Assembly (NCBI GenBank): GCA_000285855.2
Contig: HE978651.1
Span: 1,404,216 to 1,450,363 of the forward strand
Source: Ruminococcus sp. JC304
GTDB taxonomy: Bacteria; Bacillota; Clostridia; Lachnospirales; Lachnospiraceae
Direction: 5' to 3'
DNA length: 46,148 nt
Shown here: piece by piece, positions 23,908 through 31,732 of the stretch
How positions within the stretch are numbered: position 1 is the first letter of the stretch
Layout: each line of letters begins with the position of its first letter
The notes under the pieces: model-generated
Database searches by the model: none
What the model saw: only the letters and a program-made list of their open reading frames with translations
What the model was told of the DNA's origin: nothing
Program-made: the position numbers and the translations under genes

Positions 23908-24270
23908 ATGGAAGAACGTAAAGATGAAGTATGTGATGGTTTTGAGGTTCATGAAGACCTGTTGAAGATTGTAAATGAGACCCTGCCCGAGGAAACAGAG
24001 CTTTATGATTTGGCAGAGCTTTTCAAGGTTTTTGGAGATTCTACCAGAATCCGGATCCTCTTTGTTTTATTCGAGGCAGAGGTCTGCGTATGTGATCTTG
24101 CAAAGGTACTGAACATGACCCAGTCAGCCATTTCCCATCAGCTTCGCATCCTGAAGCAGAATAAACTGGTCAAAAGCCGCAGAGAGGGGAAATCTATTTT
24201 CTATTCCCTTGCAGACGACCATGTCCGCACCATCATCAACCAGGGACGGGATCATATAGAAGAAGACTAA
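23908..24270 (+). CDS. ArsR family zinc/cadmium-responsive repressor (SmtB/CadC-like)
   Basis: The 120-residue winged-helix repressor has KVFGDSTRIRILFVL, the recognition helix MTQSAISHQLRILKQ and the wing REGKSIFYSL. Two metal sites can be read: a Cys pair in EVCVCDLA (alpha-3 type, as in CadC) and D-x-H...H-x-x-E in DDHVRTIINQGRDHIEE (alpha-5 type, matching SmtB ligands). It should release DNA when Zn or Cd is high. The likely target is the dyad at 21463-21478. Its stop overlaps the stop of the opposed Gx transporter gene. Confidence 0.9.
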   Translation: MEERKDEVCDGFEVHEDLLKIVNETLPEETELYDLAELFKVFGDSTRIRILFVLFEAEVCVCDLAKVLNMTQSAISHQLRILKQNKLVKSRREGKSIFYSLADDHVRTIINQGRDHIEED

Positions 24271-24752
24271 GAAACCAGCACCCGTTTGCAGAGTTCAGCA
24301 GTCAGTCCGCCGATCACAACTCCCGCTGCAACCCCTGCTACAAGCAGAGCAGGCGCATATACAAACACACTTGCATTATTTACGATCAGCATGGCAATGA
24401 TCAGCTGACCAATATTATGGGAAACACCTCCTGCAACGCTGACTCCAATCAGACTGAAGGAGGTTTTTTTCAGCATAAGTGTCATAACTGTCATACTAAG
24501 TGCCGCCCCTGCCAGGCTATAAAGAATACTAAATAGGTTTCCAAACATAAACCCGATTACAAGAATACGGACGACTGAGACCAGTGCAGCCTCTTTAAAT
24601 GAATATTTTTTAAGGATAAAAAGCACTCCCAGATTGGCAAGCCCCAGCTTGATCCCCGGGATTCCCGCAAAAACCGGGATCAGTGATTCCACATATCCCA
24701 AAATAATCGCAACAGCGGAAAAAAGCCCCAGATAGGCTGTTTTCTGTTTCAT
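24267..24752 (-). CDS. Gx transporter family protein
   Basis: The 161-residue protein has about five membrane segments and the family pattern GIKLGLANLGVLFILKKYSF, GFMFGNLFSILYSLAGA and GGVSHNIGQLIIAMLIV. It was formerly labelled heptaprenyl diphosphate synthase component I; it looks instead like an ECF-type S-component-like transporter. Such genes often lie with FMN-binding, NusG_II and ApbE genes, as here on the far side of the promoter region. A good ribosome site (GAGGAGA) lies ten bases before the ATG. The substrate is unknown; flavin or a precursor is a reasonable guess. Confidence 0.82.
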   Translation of the reverse strand: MKQKTAYLGLFSAVAIILGYVESLIPVFAGIPGIKLGLANLGVLFILKKYSFKEAALVSVVRILVIGFMFGNLFSILYSLAGAALSMTVMTLMLKKTSFSLIGVSVAGGVSHNIGQLIIAMLIVNNASVFVYAPALLVAGVAAGVVIGGLTAELCKRVLVS

Positions 24753-24794
24753 AGAAATAATTCTCCTCTCTGTAAGATACCATTAACTTCAGAT

Positions 24795-24845
24795 ATTTTA
24801 ACATATAGGAAACTTCGGTGCAACTGAGAAGTTAGATTTTTCTAA
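24795..24845 (-). promoter_or_regulatory. Gx transporter promoter with TTAG-N6-CTAA operator
   Basis: On the minus strand TTGCAC (24818-24823) and TAAAAT (24795-24800) are 17 bases apart. GTTAGATTTTTCTAAC lies at 24831-24846, with the TTAG-N6-CTAA core at 24832-24845, just upstream of the -35 box and in the gap shared with the divergent Tp47-like gene. The rest of the 344-base gap is AT-rich and holds a second imperfect dyad, TCTATC...GATAGA, near 24941-24960. Confidence 0.65.
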
Positions 24846-25096
24846 CAAACCTTAAAACCAAACCCTAAAACACAATATTGAGAAAGTTTGTCTAATAAAA
24901 CTGATGGAAAACAGTGGAAATTCTCCTGCAATTATGATAATCTATCAATTGTTAGATAGAACAAACTATGTTTACCAATCCCATCTAAATATCTTTGGCA
25001 GAAGTCACTTACTTTTTGGTAAAAAGTAAAACATACTCTCTGGTAAGGGTTATTCCAATTGGTACAGGCAGTTCAAAAAATGAAGAGGAGAAAATC

Positions 25097-27076
25097 ATGA
25101 CAAACAAAAATCTTATGAAAAAGATAGCACCGGTTGTAATGAGTGCGGCAGTAGCAATGACCAGTATTCCGTATGCAGCCATGGCAGCTGATTTTACAGA
25201 CAGCGAGGTGATCACAGACAGTACAGAAGATGTTGATTCTGACGAATTTGGCCCGGAGGATGGAGAGGACGAATTTGCCCCGGAAACAGAAGAAGAGAAT
25301 ACATTTGCTGCAGAAGCACAGCAGGGCGAAGCCTATGTTCTTATGAACATTCCATATAATGATTTTTATAAGGCAGAATTGAAAAACAACGATGTAAAAG
25401 TGGATGCCTTTACATCTGCAACCCTTAATAAATCAAGAAAATCCGGAATGATGAACGGAAATTCCGCTTATCATGTAGACCCAAACGGAACCGATGTAAC
25501 AGGCGTTACATTCCCTGTAAAAGTCAGTGATCTTTCCCTCCTGAAAGACCAGAAACAGGTAACAGATTCTGACTCTGTTACAATTACTGTGACAAACAAA
25601 GGACAGACAAGCGCAAATACCTATACGGGAAAAGATACTCTGATTGAAAACGCCTCTTATTCTTATTACATTTTAAGCGAAACACCGTCTTATTACAAAG
25701 AACTTACTGTAAATGCAGACGGCAGCTATTCATTCTCAGCAATGAAAGGCGCTCAGACAAAGACAGTTGCCATTGATGCTGCATTAAAAACAGAAACAAA
25801 ATACGGAGACTATGAGCTGGATCTTAACAAAGAGGATTTTGCAGCAGTAATTGATGCAGATACAGATAAAATCTATGGTGTAACTGTAAATACTACAGAC
25901 GGAACCAACTATGGACTTCGTCATCTGGAAAATATCTGGCATGGAAGTAAGCTTGCCTGGGGAACCGGATATACAACAGAAGTTCACGGATGCCCTGTTT
26001 CTTCTGCACATTATAAATCAATCATGGGAAAAACCATTGACAGCGTTACTTATTACACAGATAAGGGAATGATCACCTTTGATGTTCCGGATGCAAAGGT
26101 GCAGACAACTACAGGAATCAAGGCAACAGTGGCAGATATTATGAATACAGACACATCTGCAGCAGTTACCTTTGACCAGACACTGCCTGCTGATTTCAAG
26201 GCACAGTATGCCGTAGACGGAACTGCGGTTTCCTGCACAGACGGAAAACTTGCAGTTGGAACTCTTGCACTGGGAACACACAAGGTTGAAATTGCAGATG
26301 CCAGCGGAAACTACGCAGCTATTGTTACTGAATTTACAGTAAATACAGATAAAATGCCGGCTTCCTATGACAGTAACGAGACAAAGCTGGTTGCAGCAAA
26401 AGACATTACTGCAGAAGAATTCTCTGCATACATTAAGAGCATCAGCAAAGTAAAAGTTGATGATACAGAATATGCCGCAACAGGAAAAGGAAGCAAAATC
26501 ATTGTAAAAGAAGATGGAACTCTTGATCTCACAGATCTTCAGGTAACAGACACAACTGTATTTGAAATAACTGCTGTGGGATATAAGAATAATCTTACTT
26601 TTACTTACAAAGAAGCAGAAAATACATTTGAATTAAATACTTCTTCCAAGACTCTATATACAAAAGGCAGCACAAAAACCACTCTCAAAGTTACAACAAA
26701 CCTTACCGATAAAATTACATGGAAATCCAGCAACACAAAAGTGGCTGCAGTAAACAGCAAAGGTGTTGTAACTGCCAAGGCAAAAGGAACAGCAGTGATC
26801 ACAGCATCCTGTGGAGAATATAAAGTAACCTGCAAGATAACAGTTAAGAATCCATCCCTGAAACTTACAAAAACTTCAGCGACTGTAAAAGTAGGAAAAA
26901 CAACAAAAATTTCCGCAAAGGCAACCCCATCCGGAAAGATTACTTACAAATCCAGCAACACCAAGATTGCAACAGTAAGCTCCAAAGGTGTTGTAAAAGG
27001 AAAGAAAAAAGGTACTGCCAAAATTACAGTAACCTGCAATGGTGTTAAGAAAGTATTTACAGTAAAAGTAAAATAA
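25097..27076 (+). CDS. Secreted Tp47-like surface protein with Big_2 Ig-like domains
   Basis: The 659-residue protein has a signal peptide (MKKIAPVVMSAAVAMTSIPYA), an acidic spacer, and a central region with AYVLMNIPYNDFYKAE and VDAFTSATLN that resembles domains of the Treponema Tp47 lipoprotein family. It ends in two Big_2 type Ig-like repeats (TWKSSNTKVAAVNSKGVVTAKAKGTAVI and a second similar unit; KLTKTSATVKVGKTT start). I chose ATG 25097 with GAGGAG six bases before it. A homologous gene lies at 29840. With a metal-type operator upstream and flavin redox genes next to it, a surface iron or redox role is possible, but this is inference. Confidence 0.75.
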   Translation: MTNKNLMKKIAPVVMSAAVAMTSIPYAAMAADFTDSEVITDSTEDVDSDEFGPEDGEDEFAPETEEENTFAAEAQQGEAYVLMNIPYNDFYKAELKNNDVKVDAFTSATLNKSRKSGMMNGNSAYHVDPNGTDVTGVTFPVKVSDLSLLKDQKQVTDSDSVTITVTNKGQTSANTYTGKDTLIENASYSYYILSETPSYYKELTVNADGSYSFSAMKGAQTKTVAIDAALKTETKYGDYELDLNKEDFAAVIDADTDKIYGVTVNTTDGTNYGLRHLENIWHGSKLAWGTGYTTEVHGCPVSSAHYKSIMGKTIDSVTYYTDKGMITFDVPDAKVQTTTGIKATVADIMNTDTSAAVTFDQTLPADFKAQYAVDGTAVSCTDGKLAVGTLALGTHKVEIADASGNYAAIVTEFTVNTDKMPASYDSNETKLVAAKDITAEEFSAYIKSISKVKVDDTEYAATGKGSKIIVKEDGTLDLTDLQVTDTTVFEITAVGYKNNLTFTYKEAENTFELNTSSKTLYTKGSTKTTLKVTTNLTDKITWKSSNTKVAAVNSKGVVTAKAKGTAVITASCGEYKVTCKITVKNPSLKLTKTSATVKVGKTTKISAKATPSGKITYKSSNTKIATVSSKGVVKGKKKGTAKITVTCNGVKKVFTVKVK

Positions 27077-27112
27077 ATAATAACAATAACAGATAAATAA
27101 TTCACACAATAA

Positions 27113-27140
27113 ATGACCTCGGATTTTGCTCCGGGGTCAT
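27113..27140 (+). other. Hairpin after the first Tp47-like gene
   Basis: ATGACC-T-CGGA (27113-27123) pairs with TCCG-G-GGTCAT (27130-27140) around TTTTGC. The T-run expected of a terminator is missing, so some read-through into the FMN-binding gene is likely. Confidence 0.45.
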
Positions 27141-27217
27141 CTTAATGAAAAAAAAACAACATTAGCAGAATCTATTATATATAGATTTTTGTATACGAAA
27201 ATGATACACTTTTAAAG

Positions 27218-27231
27218 TTAGTTGAGATTAA
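27218..27231 (+). promoter_or_regulatory. Near-match to the TTAG-N6-CTAA operator before the FMN-binding gene
   Basis: TTAG-TTGAGA-TTAA differs from the core at one base. It lies 64 bases before the GTG start at 27295. A clear promoter is not visible around it. Confidence 0.35.
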
Positions 27232-27294
27232 TATTTGTTTCATTCAAAAACAAATATTTATCCGTCAAAAATAAAAAAGAAAGAGAGAAACAAC

Positions 27295-27861
27295 GTGAAT
27301 AATCAAAATTTTTATCTGCGTCTGATCGCGCTTTTGCTGATCATCATGGCGGTATTTTTCTATAATGGAACAGTAAAGGATAAAGAACAGGCCCAGGATA
27401 TTGCAGATCTGACTGCAAAAGTAGAGAGTCTGGAGAAACAGCAGGACCAGATCCTTACAGCATTAAAGGAAACTTATGAGGAACAGAAAACAGCAGCAGA
27501 AGCTGATAATAAATCTGAAAAGGCTTCTGCAGAGGATAAAGAAAATACAGACCAGGCAGATTCTGAGGAAACAGATGACTCTGACAATGTATATAAGAAC
27601 GGCACCTTCGAAGGTTCAGGAACCGGATACGGTGGAACGATCACTGTTCAGGTAACTCTGGAAAACGATACCATTACAGCAGTCAGTGTAGTCAGTGCAC
27701 CGGGTGAAGACAGTGCTTATCTGTCACAGGGTGAGAATGTCATAAACAGCATCATCAGCGAGCAGAGCACAGATGTTGACACCATTTCCGGAGCAACTTT
27801 CAGTTCTACCGGTATCTTAGAAGCAGTAAATGACGCATTATCAAAGGCGGAAAACGCATGA
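27295..27861 (+). CDS. Membrane-anchored FMN-binding domain protein
   Basis: The 188-residue protein starts with GTG (AGAGAG eight bases before it), has one membrane anchor (FYLRLIALLLIIMAVFFY), a coiled acidic spacer, and a C-terminal FMN-binding domain: YKNGTFEGSGTGYGGTITVQV, then DTISGATFSSTGI. T168 in SGAT is the residue to which ApbE links FMN by a phosphoester bond. The domain faces outside. It overlaps the next gene by four bases and would take electrons from that NapH-like protein. Confidence 0.87.
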   Translation: MNNQNFYLRLIALLLIIMAVFFYNGTVKDKEQAQDIADLTAKVESLEKQQDQILTALKETYEEQKTAAEADNKSEKASAEDKENTDQADSEETDDSDNVYKNGTFEGSGTGYGGTITVQVTLENDTITAVSVVSAPGEDSAYLSQGENVINSIISEQSTDVDTISGATFSSTGILEAVNDALSKAENA

Positions 27862-28634
27862 AAAAGAAACAACGAAAGGTACGGCTGATCCGTGCCGCCA
27901 TACAGCTTATATTTTTTATAGCAGCGCCCTCTCTTTTTTCTACTGCATTTGCAGGAATCAAATCTATCTTTCTTGCAATCGGAGGACAGCAGAGCGTAAC
28001 CTGGAACTCTTTTCTGGATATCACGGCATTACTGCTGATCATTACCATTCTGTTCGGACGTCATTTCTGCGGTTATGCCTGTGCGTTTGGCTCGCTGGGA
28101 GATGCTCTGTATGAGCTTACCGCATTTATCCGTGCGAAATGCTTTGGAAAAAAGAAAAAACATGGATATCCGGAGGAATGGGTGCACAGATTACAAAAAG
28201 TAAAATATGTGATTCTTATATTCCTGCTTCTTTCCTGCATAACAGGATTCTATTCTAAATTACAGGGAATGAGTCCATGGGATGTATTCTCCATGCTTAC
28301 AACAGGCAGACTGCCAAAATCTACATATATTGCAGGAACAGTTCTGCTGATCCTGATCATGGTTGGAATGTGTACACAGGAGCGCTTCTTCTGTCAGTTT
28401 CTCTGCCCCATGGGAGCAGTATTTGCAATCATGCCCATCCTTCCGGGAGCACTTTTCAAACGTAACCGTCCAAACTGTGCCCCAAAATGTACACTCTGCA
28501 AAAAGAGATGTCCCGCACACCTGGATATTGACGGTGATACCTCCCATTCAGGGGAATGCATCTGCTGTCATGCCTGCACTGCAGTCTGCCCAAGGAAAAA
28601 TATTCATGCAGGCACTGTTATTGATAAAAATTAG
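27858..28634 (+). CDS. NapH/MauN-like membrane 4Fe-4S protein
   Basis: The 258-residue protein has about four membrane segments with the two conserved CxxxC loops GYACAFG...-type (HFCGYACAFGS) and FCQFLCPMGAVF, and a C-terminal ferredoxin part with CTLCKKRCP and CICCHACTAVCP. NapH-type proteins carry electrons across the membrane between a cytoplasmic or quinone donor and an outer acceptor. Coupling by overlap to the FMN-binding gene makes that domain the probable acceptor. The donor is not shown by the sequence. Confidence 0.88.
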   Translation: MKKKQRKVRLIRAAIQLIFFIAAPSLFSTAFAGIKSIFLAIGGQQSVTWNSFLDITALLLIITILFGRHFCGYACAFGSLGDALYELTAFIRAKCFGKKKKHGYPEEWVHRLQKVKYVILIFLLLSCITGFYSKLQGMSPWDVFSMLTTGRLPKSTYIAGTVLLILIMVGMCTQERFFCQFLCPMGAVFAIMPILPGALFKRNRPNCAPKCTLCKKRCPAHLDIDGDTSHSGECICCHACTAVCPRKNIHAGTVIDKN

Positions 28635-28676
28635 CAATTACTAACTTGTTGAGAAAATTTGATTAGTAAGAACTAA
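28631..28676 (+). promoter_or_regulatory. Two TTAG-N6-CTAA operators before apbE
   Basis: TTAG-CAATTA-CTAA (28631-28644) overlaps the stop codon of the NapH-like gene, and TTAG-TAAGAA-CTAA (28663-28676) follows 18 bases later. A weaker third dyad, GTTA...TAAC with TTAG-TTGACA-ATAA, is at 28723-28736. The 130-base gap suggests a separate promoter for apbE, though -35 and -10 boxes are not clear. Confidence 0.65.
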
Positions 28677-28764
28677 CTATATTGGTAGACATACTTTACG
28701 TACAGTGATATAGTCTATAGAGTTAGTTGACAATAACAACAAGAGGATAAGGAATTAGAAATAT

Positions 28765-29799
28765 ATGACAAACAGACGCTCTTTTGTGCTGGGACTTTTC
28801 ATTACGGCCTCTCTTTTATGCACATCCCGGACTGCATGGGGAAACTCTGAAATAAACACATACACCAAAACAGACTTTGCTATGGACACTGTAGTATCAG
28901 AGACTCTTTACACAACAGGTGAGGATATCACAGCAGACGTAATCTCTGCATTAAAAGATGTGGAAGAGAACTGGATCTCCTGGACAAAAGAAAATTCTCA
29001 GATATATCAGATCAATCAAAATGCCGGCAGTACAGTAACAGTTTCTCAGGAAACGGCAGCTTATTTGAAACAGGTATTGGAGCTTTCGGAAGCTTCTGAG
29101 GGTGCTATGGACCCAACTATGGGAAAAATCATCCGTCTCTGGGATATTGACGGAGAAGATCCTCATATTCCTGAGGAAAAGGAATTGAACACCCTGCTTA
29201 AGAAGGTAGGATATAGCAAGATTACTCTGGATGGAAATAAGGTTACCCTGCCCGCTGGCATGACACTGGATCTTGGGGCAGCTGGTAAGGGAATTGGCTG
29301 CGATGCAGTAGAACAGGTTCTGGAAAAGGAGAAAGAGGTTTCCGGTATGATCCTGAATCTGGGTGGCAGCAGTGTGATGAGCTATGGCTCAAAGCCTGAC
29401 GGCTCTTCCTGGCAGGTAGCTGTAACCGATCCCAGAGATACAGAAGGGGACTACCTTGGAGTAGTAGCTTTAAAGGGCACGGAATTTCTCTCCACTTCCG
29501 GAGATTACGAGAAATATTTTATAGAAGACGGGGTTCGCTATCATCATATACTGGATCCTTCTACAGGCTATCCAGCCAGAAGCGGACTTACCTCTGTAAC
29601 TGTGGTATGTGACAATGGCCTGGACGCAGACGGGCTTTCCACTGCATGCTTTGTACTGGGAAGGGAAAAAGGAGAAAAGCTTCTGGAAAAATACCATGCA
29701 GATGGGCTGTTCGTAGATGACTCCGGTCATGTCTGGCTCACAGAGGGCATGAAAGAAAGATTTCAATTACTGAAAGATACTTATTCCATAAGCGAATAA
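28765..29799 (+). CDS. apbE: FAD:protein FMN transferase (ApbE)
   Basis: ApbE takes FMN from FAD and links it to Thr of the SGAT motif in FMN-binding domains outside the membrane. The 344-residue protein has an N-terminal signal sequence, the family start TKTDFAMDTVVSETLY, TLDLGAAGKGIGCDAVEQVL, ILNLGGSSVMSYGSKPDG, and the metal/FAD region STSGDYEKYF...HHILDPSTGYPA. A target with one site lies upstream and a target with three sites downstream in the same locus. Two TTAG-N6-CTAA operators precede it. Confidence 0.93.
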   Translation: MTNRRSFVLGLFITASLLCTSRTAWGNSEINTYTKTDFAMDTVVSETLYTTGEDITADVISALKDVEENWISWTKENSQIYQINQNAGSTVTVSQETAAYLKQVLELSEASEGAMDPTMGKIIRLWDIDGEDPHIPEEKELNTLLKKVGYSKITLDGNKVTLPAGMTLDLGAAGKGIGCDAVEQVLEKEKEVSGMILNLGGSSVMSYGSKPDGSSWQVAVTDPRDTEGDYLGVVALKGTEFLSTSGDYEKYFIEDGVRYHHILDPSTGYPARSGLTSVTVVCDNGLDADGLSTACFVLGREKGEKLLEKYHADGLFVDDSGHVWLTEGMKERFQLLKDTYSISE

Positions 29800-29839
29800 G
29801 ATCATCTCATATAAAATTATATTCAGGAGGATTTTTGGT

Positions 29840-31729
29840 ATGCGCAAAGGGAATTTAATTAAGATGGCAGCACCTGCAATTTTAAGTGCTGCAATGATGG
29901 TTTCCGGATTACCGGTTATGGCTGCGGATTTTACAGCTGATACTGTTACTGAAGCACAGGTGCAGGCAGATGATTTTGCAGCAGATGAGGAAATAGCAGG
30001 AGATGATTTCTCAGGGGAAGAGGAAACACCTTTTGTAGATGAACAGCAGGCTGCAGAGGATGAATTTGCAGCAACAGCAGAGGAAGGCTACAAGTATGTT
30101 TATGCTGGCCTGACTTGGGAGCAGTACTGGGCATCTGAGGGAGTTTACAATGCGTCAAACACCAGCTCCAATGCGACAGCAGACGGACATAGGGAAACAG
30201 ACAAGGGTGGCTTTGACACAGTAACCAGAGCAACTGTAAACCATGGCCTGCACAGAGGCAGCTACCAGTGTGAAGCAGTCATGTATGATAAAAACGGCGG
30301 CTCCTATGAGATTTCCTACTGGACCTCAGCAAACGATGCAGTACTTACTGACGGAACCACAGTAAAGCTGAATCAGCCGGAGAGAGGACAGATCACAAAG
30401 GCGGACGGAAGTGTTGTGGAGTTTGACCACTATACCATCGTTGGCTTGAAATATGTTCCTGTTGCAGTAAAGGCAGCAGATTATGAAGCCTTCAAATCCC
30501 AGTTCAAGGTAGTAGAGGACGGAAGCACAGTTGCCGGTGGATTTGGAGAGAAGAATTTACAGTCCTATAGTGCAGTTGCTGATGTTACCGCTGAAACAAA
30601 CGGCTTAAAAGAAGCTGTAAAAGGTTCCGATGGAACATTTACATTCAAGGCAAGAGCAAATGGTACTGGTTCCGGACTTAAAGATCAGGCACTCCAGACA
30701 GCATCCAATGTTACCGCAACAGTAAAAGAAGCAAGCGGAAGCTACGGTGAATTCCTGAGAGTAGATATTACCGGTGACGGATATGGAGCTCTTGGTGCCA
30801 AAATGTATGCTGTGAGATGGGATTACTATGGAAAAGGTGATACTGTTTTGGCATCCTATGGTACCAAGTTTGCAGCAGACAACTGGATGCACAAGGCAAT
30901 GGGTATCCAGCTTGGCCTGACAGATTCCTACCGCTGCCAGCTGCCAAAGGGAACAGACGGTACAGGAAAGTGGAAGCTGACTGTATATGCAATGGGATAT
31001 GCAGATACTACCTTCGAGATAACTGCAACAGAAGCAAACATTGTAAAACCGGAAGCGGGAGTTGCTGACACAACAGCATTAAAAGCAGCAGTAGAGCGGG
31101 CATCTGCATTAAAAGAGGCAGATTATACAGCAGATTCCTGGAAAGCAATGCAGTTAGAGCTGGATGAAGCCAAAGAACTTCTTGCAAAGGAAAATCCAAC
31201 CCAGGCAGAGGTTGACGAGGCCACTACTCATCTGAATGCAGCAGTACAGGCACTGGTAAAGGCTGAGGTAAAGGATACTCTTACCTTTGCAAAACCAAAG
31301 GTAACTCTGTACAAGGGTCAGAAAAAAACACAGACAGCCACAGTAACCGGAAAGGTACAGGCACCTGTGTACACCTCCAGCAATAGAAAAATTGCAACTG
31401 TAGATAAGAAGACCGGAAAAGTAACAGCAAAGGCAGCAGGAAAGGTAACTATCACTGCAAAGAGCGGATCTTTAAAAGCAACCTACACAGTAACTGTAAA
31501 AAATCCTACCCTGAAGCTGACAAAAACATCTGCAACTGTAAAAGTAGGAAAAACAACAAAGATCACAGCAAAGGCAACCCCATCCGGAAAGATCACATAC
31601 AAATCCAGCAACAAAAAAATTGCTACCGTATCTTCCAATGGTACAGTAAAAGGTATCAAGAAAGGTACAGCCAAGATTACAGTAACATGCAATGGTGTAT
31701 CCAAGACATTTAAAGTAACTGTGAAATAA
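29840..31729 (+). CDS. Secreted Tp47-like surface protein with FIVAR and Big_2 domains
   Basis: The 629-residue protein has a signal peptide, an acidic spacer (DDFAADEEIAGDDF), a Tp47-like domain (YVYAGLTWEQYWASEG, FDTVTRATVNHGLHRGSYQ), a FIVAR-type helical repeat near residues 410-475, and Big_2 type Ig-like repeats at the end (KLTKTSATVKVGKTTKITAK). It is a diverged relative of the 25097 protein: the same signal-peptide style, FY/YWxxE motif, TSAT/TRAT motif and near-identical last repeat. AGGAGG is nine bases before the ATG. It sits between apbE and its three-domain substrate. Confidence 0.78.
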   Translation: MRKGNLIKMAAPAILSAAMMVSGLPVMAADFTADTVTEAQVQADDFAADEEIAGDDFSGEEETPFVDEQQAAEDEFAATAEEGYKYVYAGLTWEQYWASEGVYNASNTSSNATADGHRETDKGGFDTVTRATVNHGLHRGSYQCEAVMYDKNGGSYEISYWTSANDAVLTDGTTVKLNQPERGQITKADGSVVEFDHYTIVGLKYVPVAVKAADYEAFKSQFKVVEDGSTVAGGFGEKNLQSYSAVADVTAETNGLKEAVKGSDGTFTFKARANGTGSGLKDQALQTASNVTATVKEASGSYGEFLRVDITGDGYGALGAKMYAVRWDYYGKGDTVLASYGTKFAADNWMHKAMGIQLGLTDSYRCQLPKGTDGTGKWKLTVYAMGYADTTFEITATEANIVKPEAGVADTTALKAAVERASALKEADYTADSWKAMQLELDEAKELLAKENPTQAEVDEATTHLNAAVQALVKAEVKDTLTFAKPKVTLYKGQKKTQTATVTGKVQAPVYTSSNRKIATVDKKTGKVTAKAAGKVTITAKSGSLKATYTVTVKNPTLKLTKTSATVKVGKTTKITAKATPSGKITYKSSNKKIATVSSNGTVKGIKKGTAKITVTCNGVSKTFKVTVK

Positions 31730-31732
31730 TCT

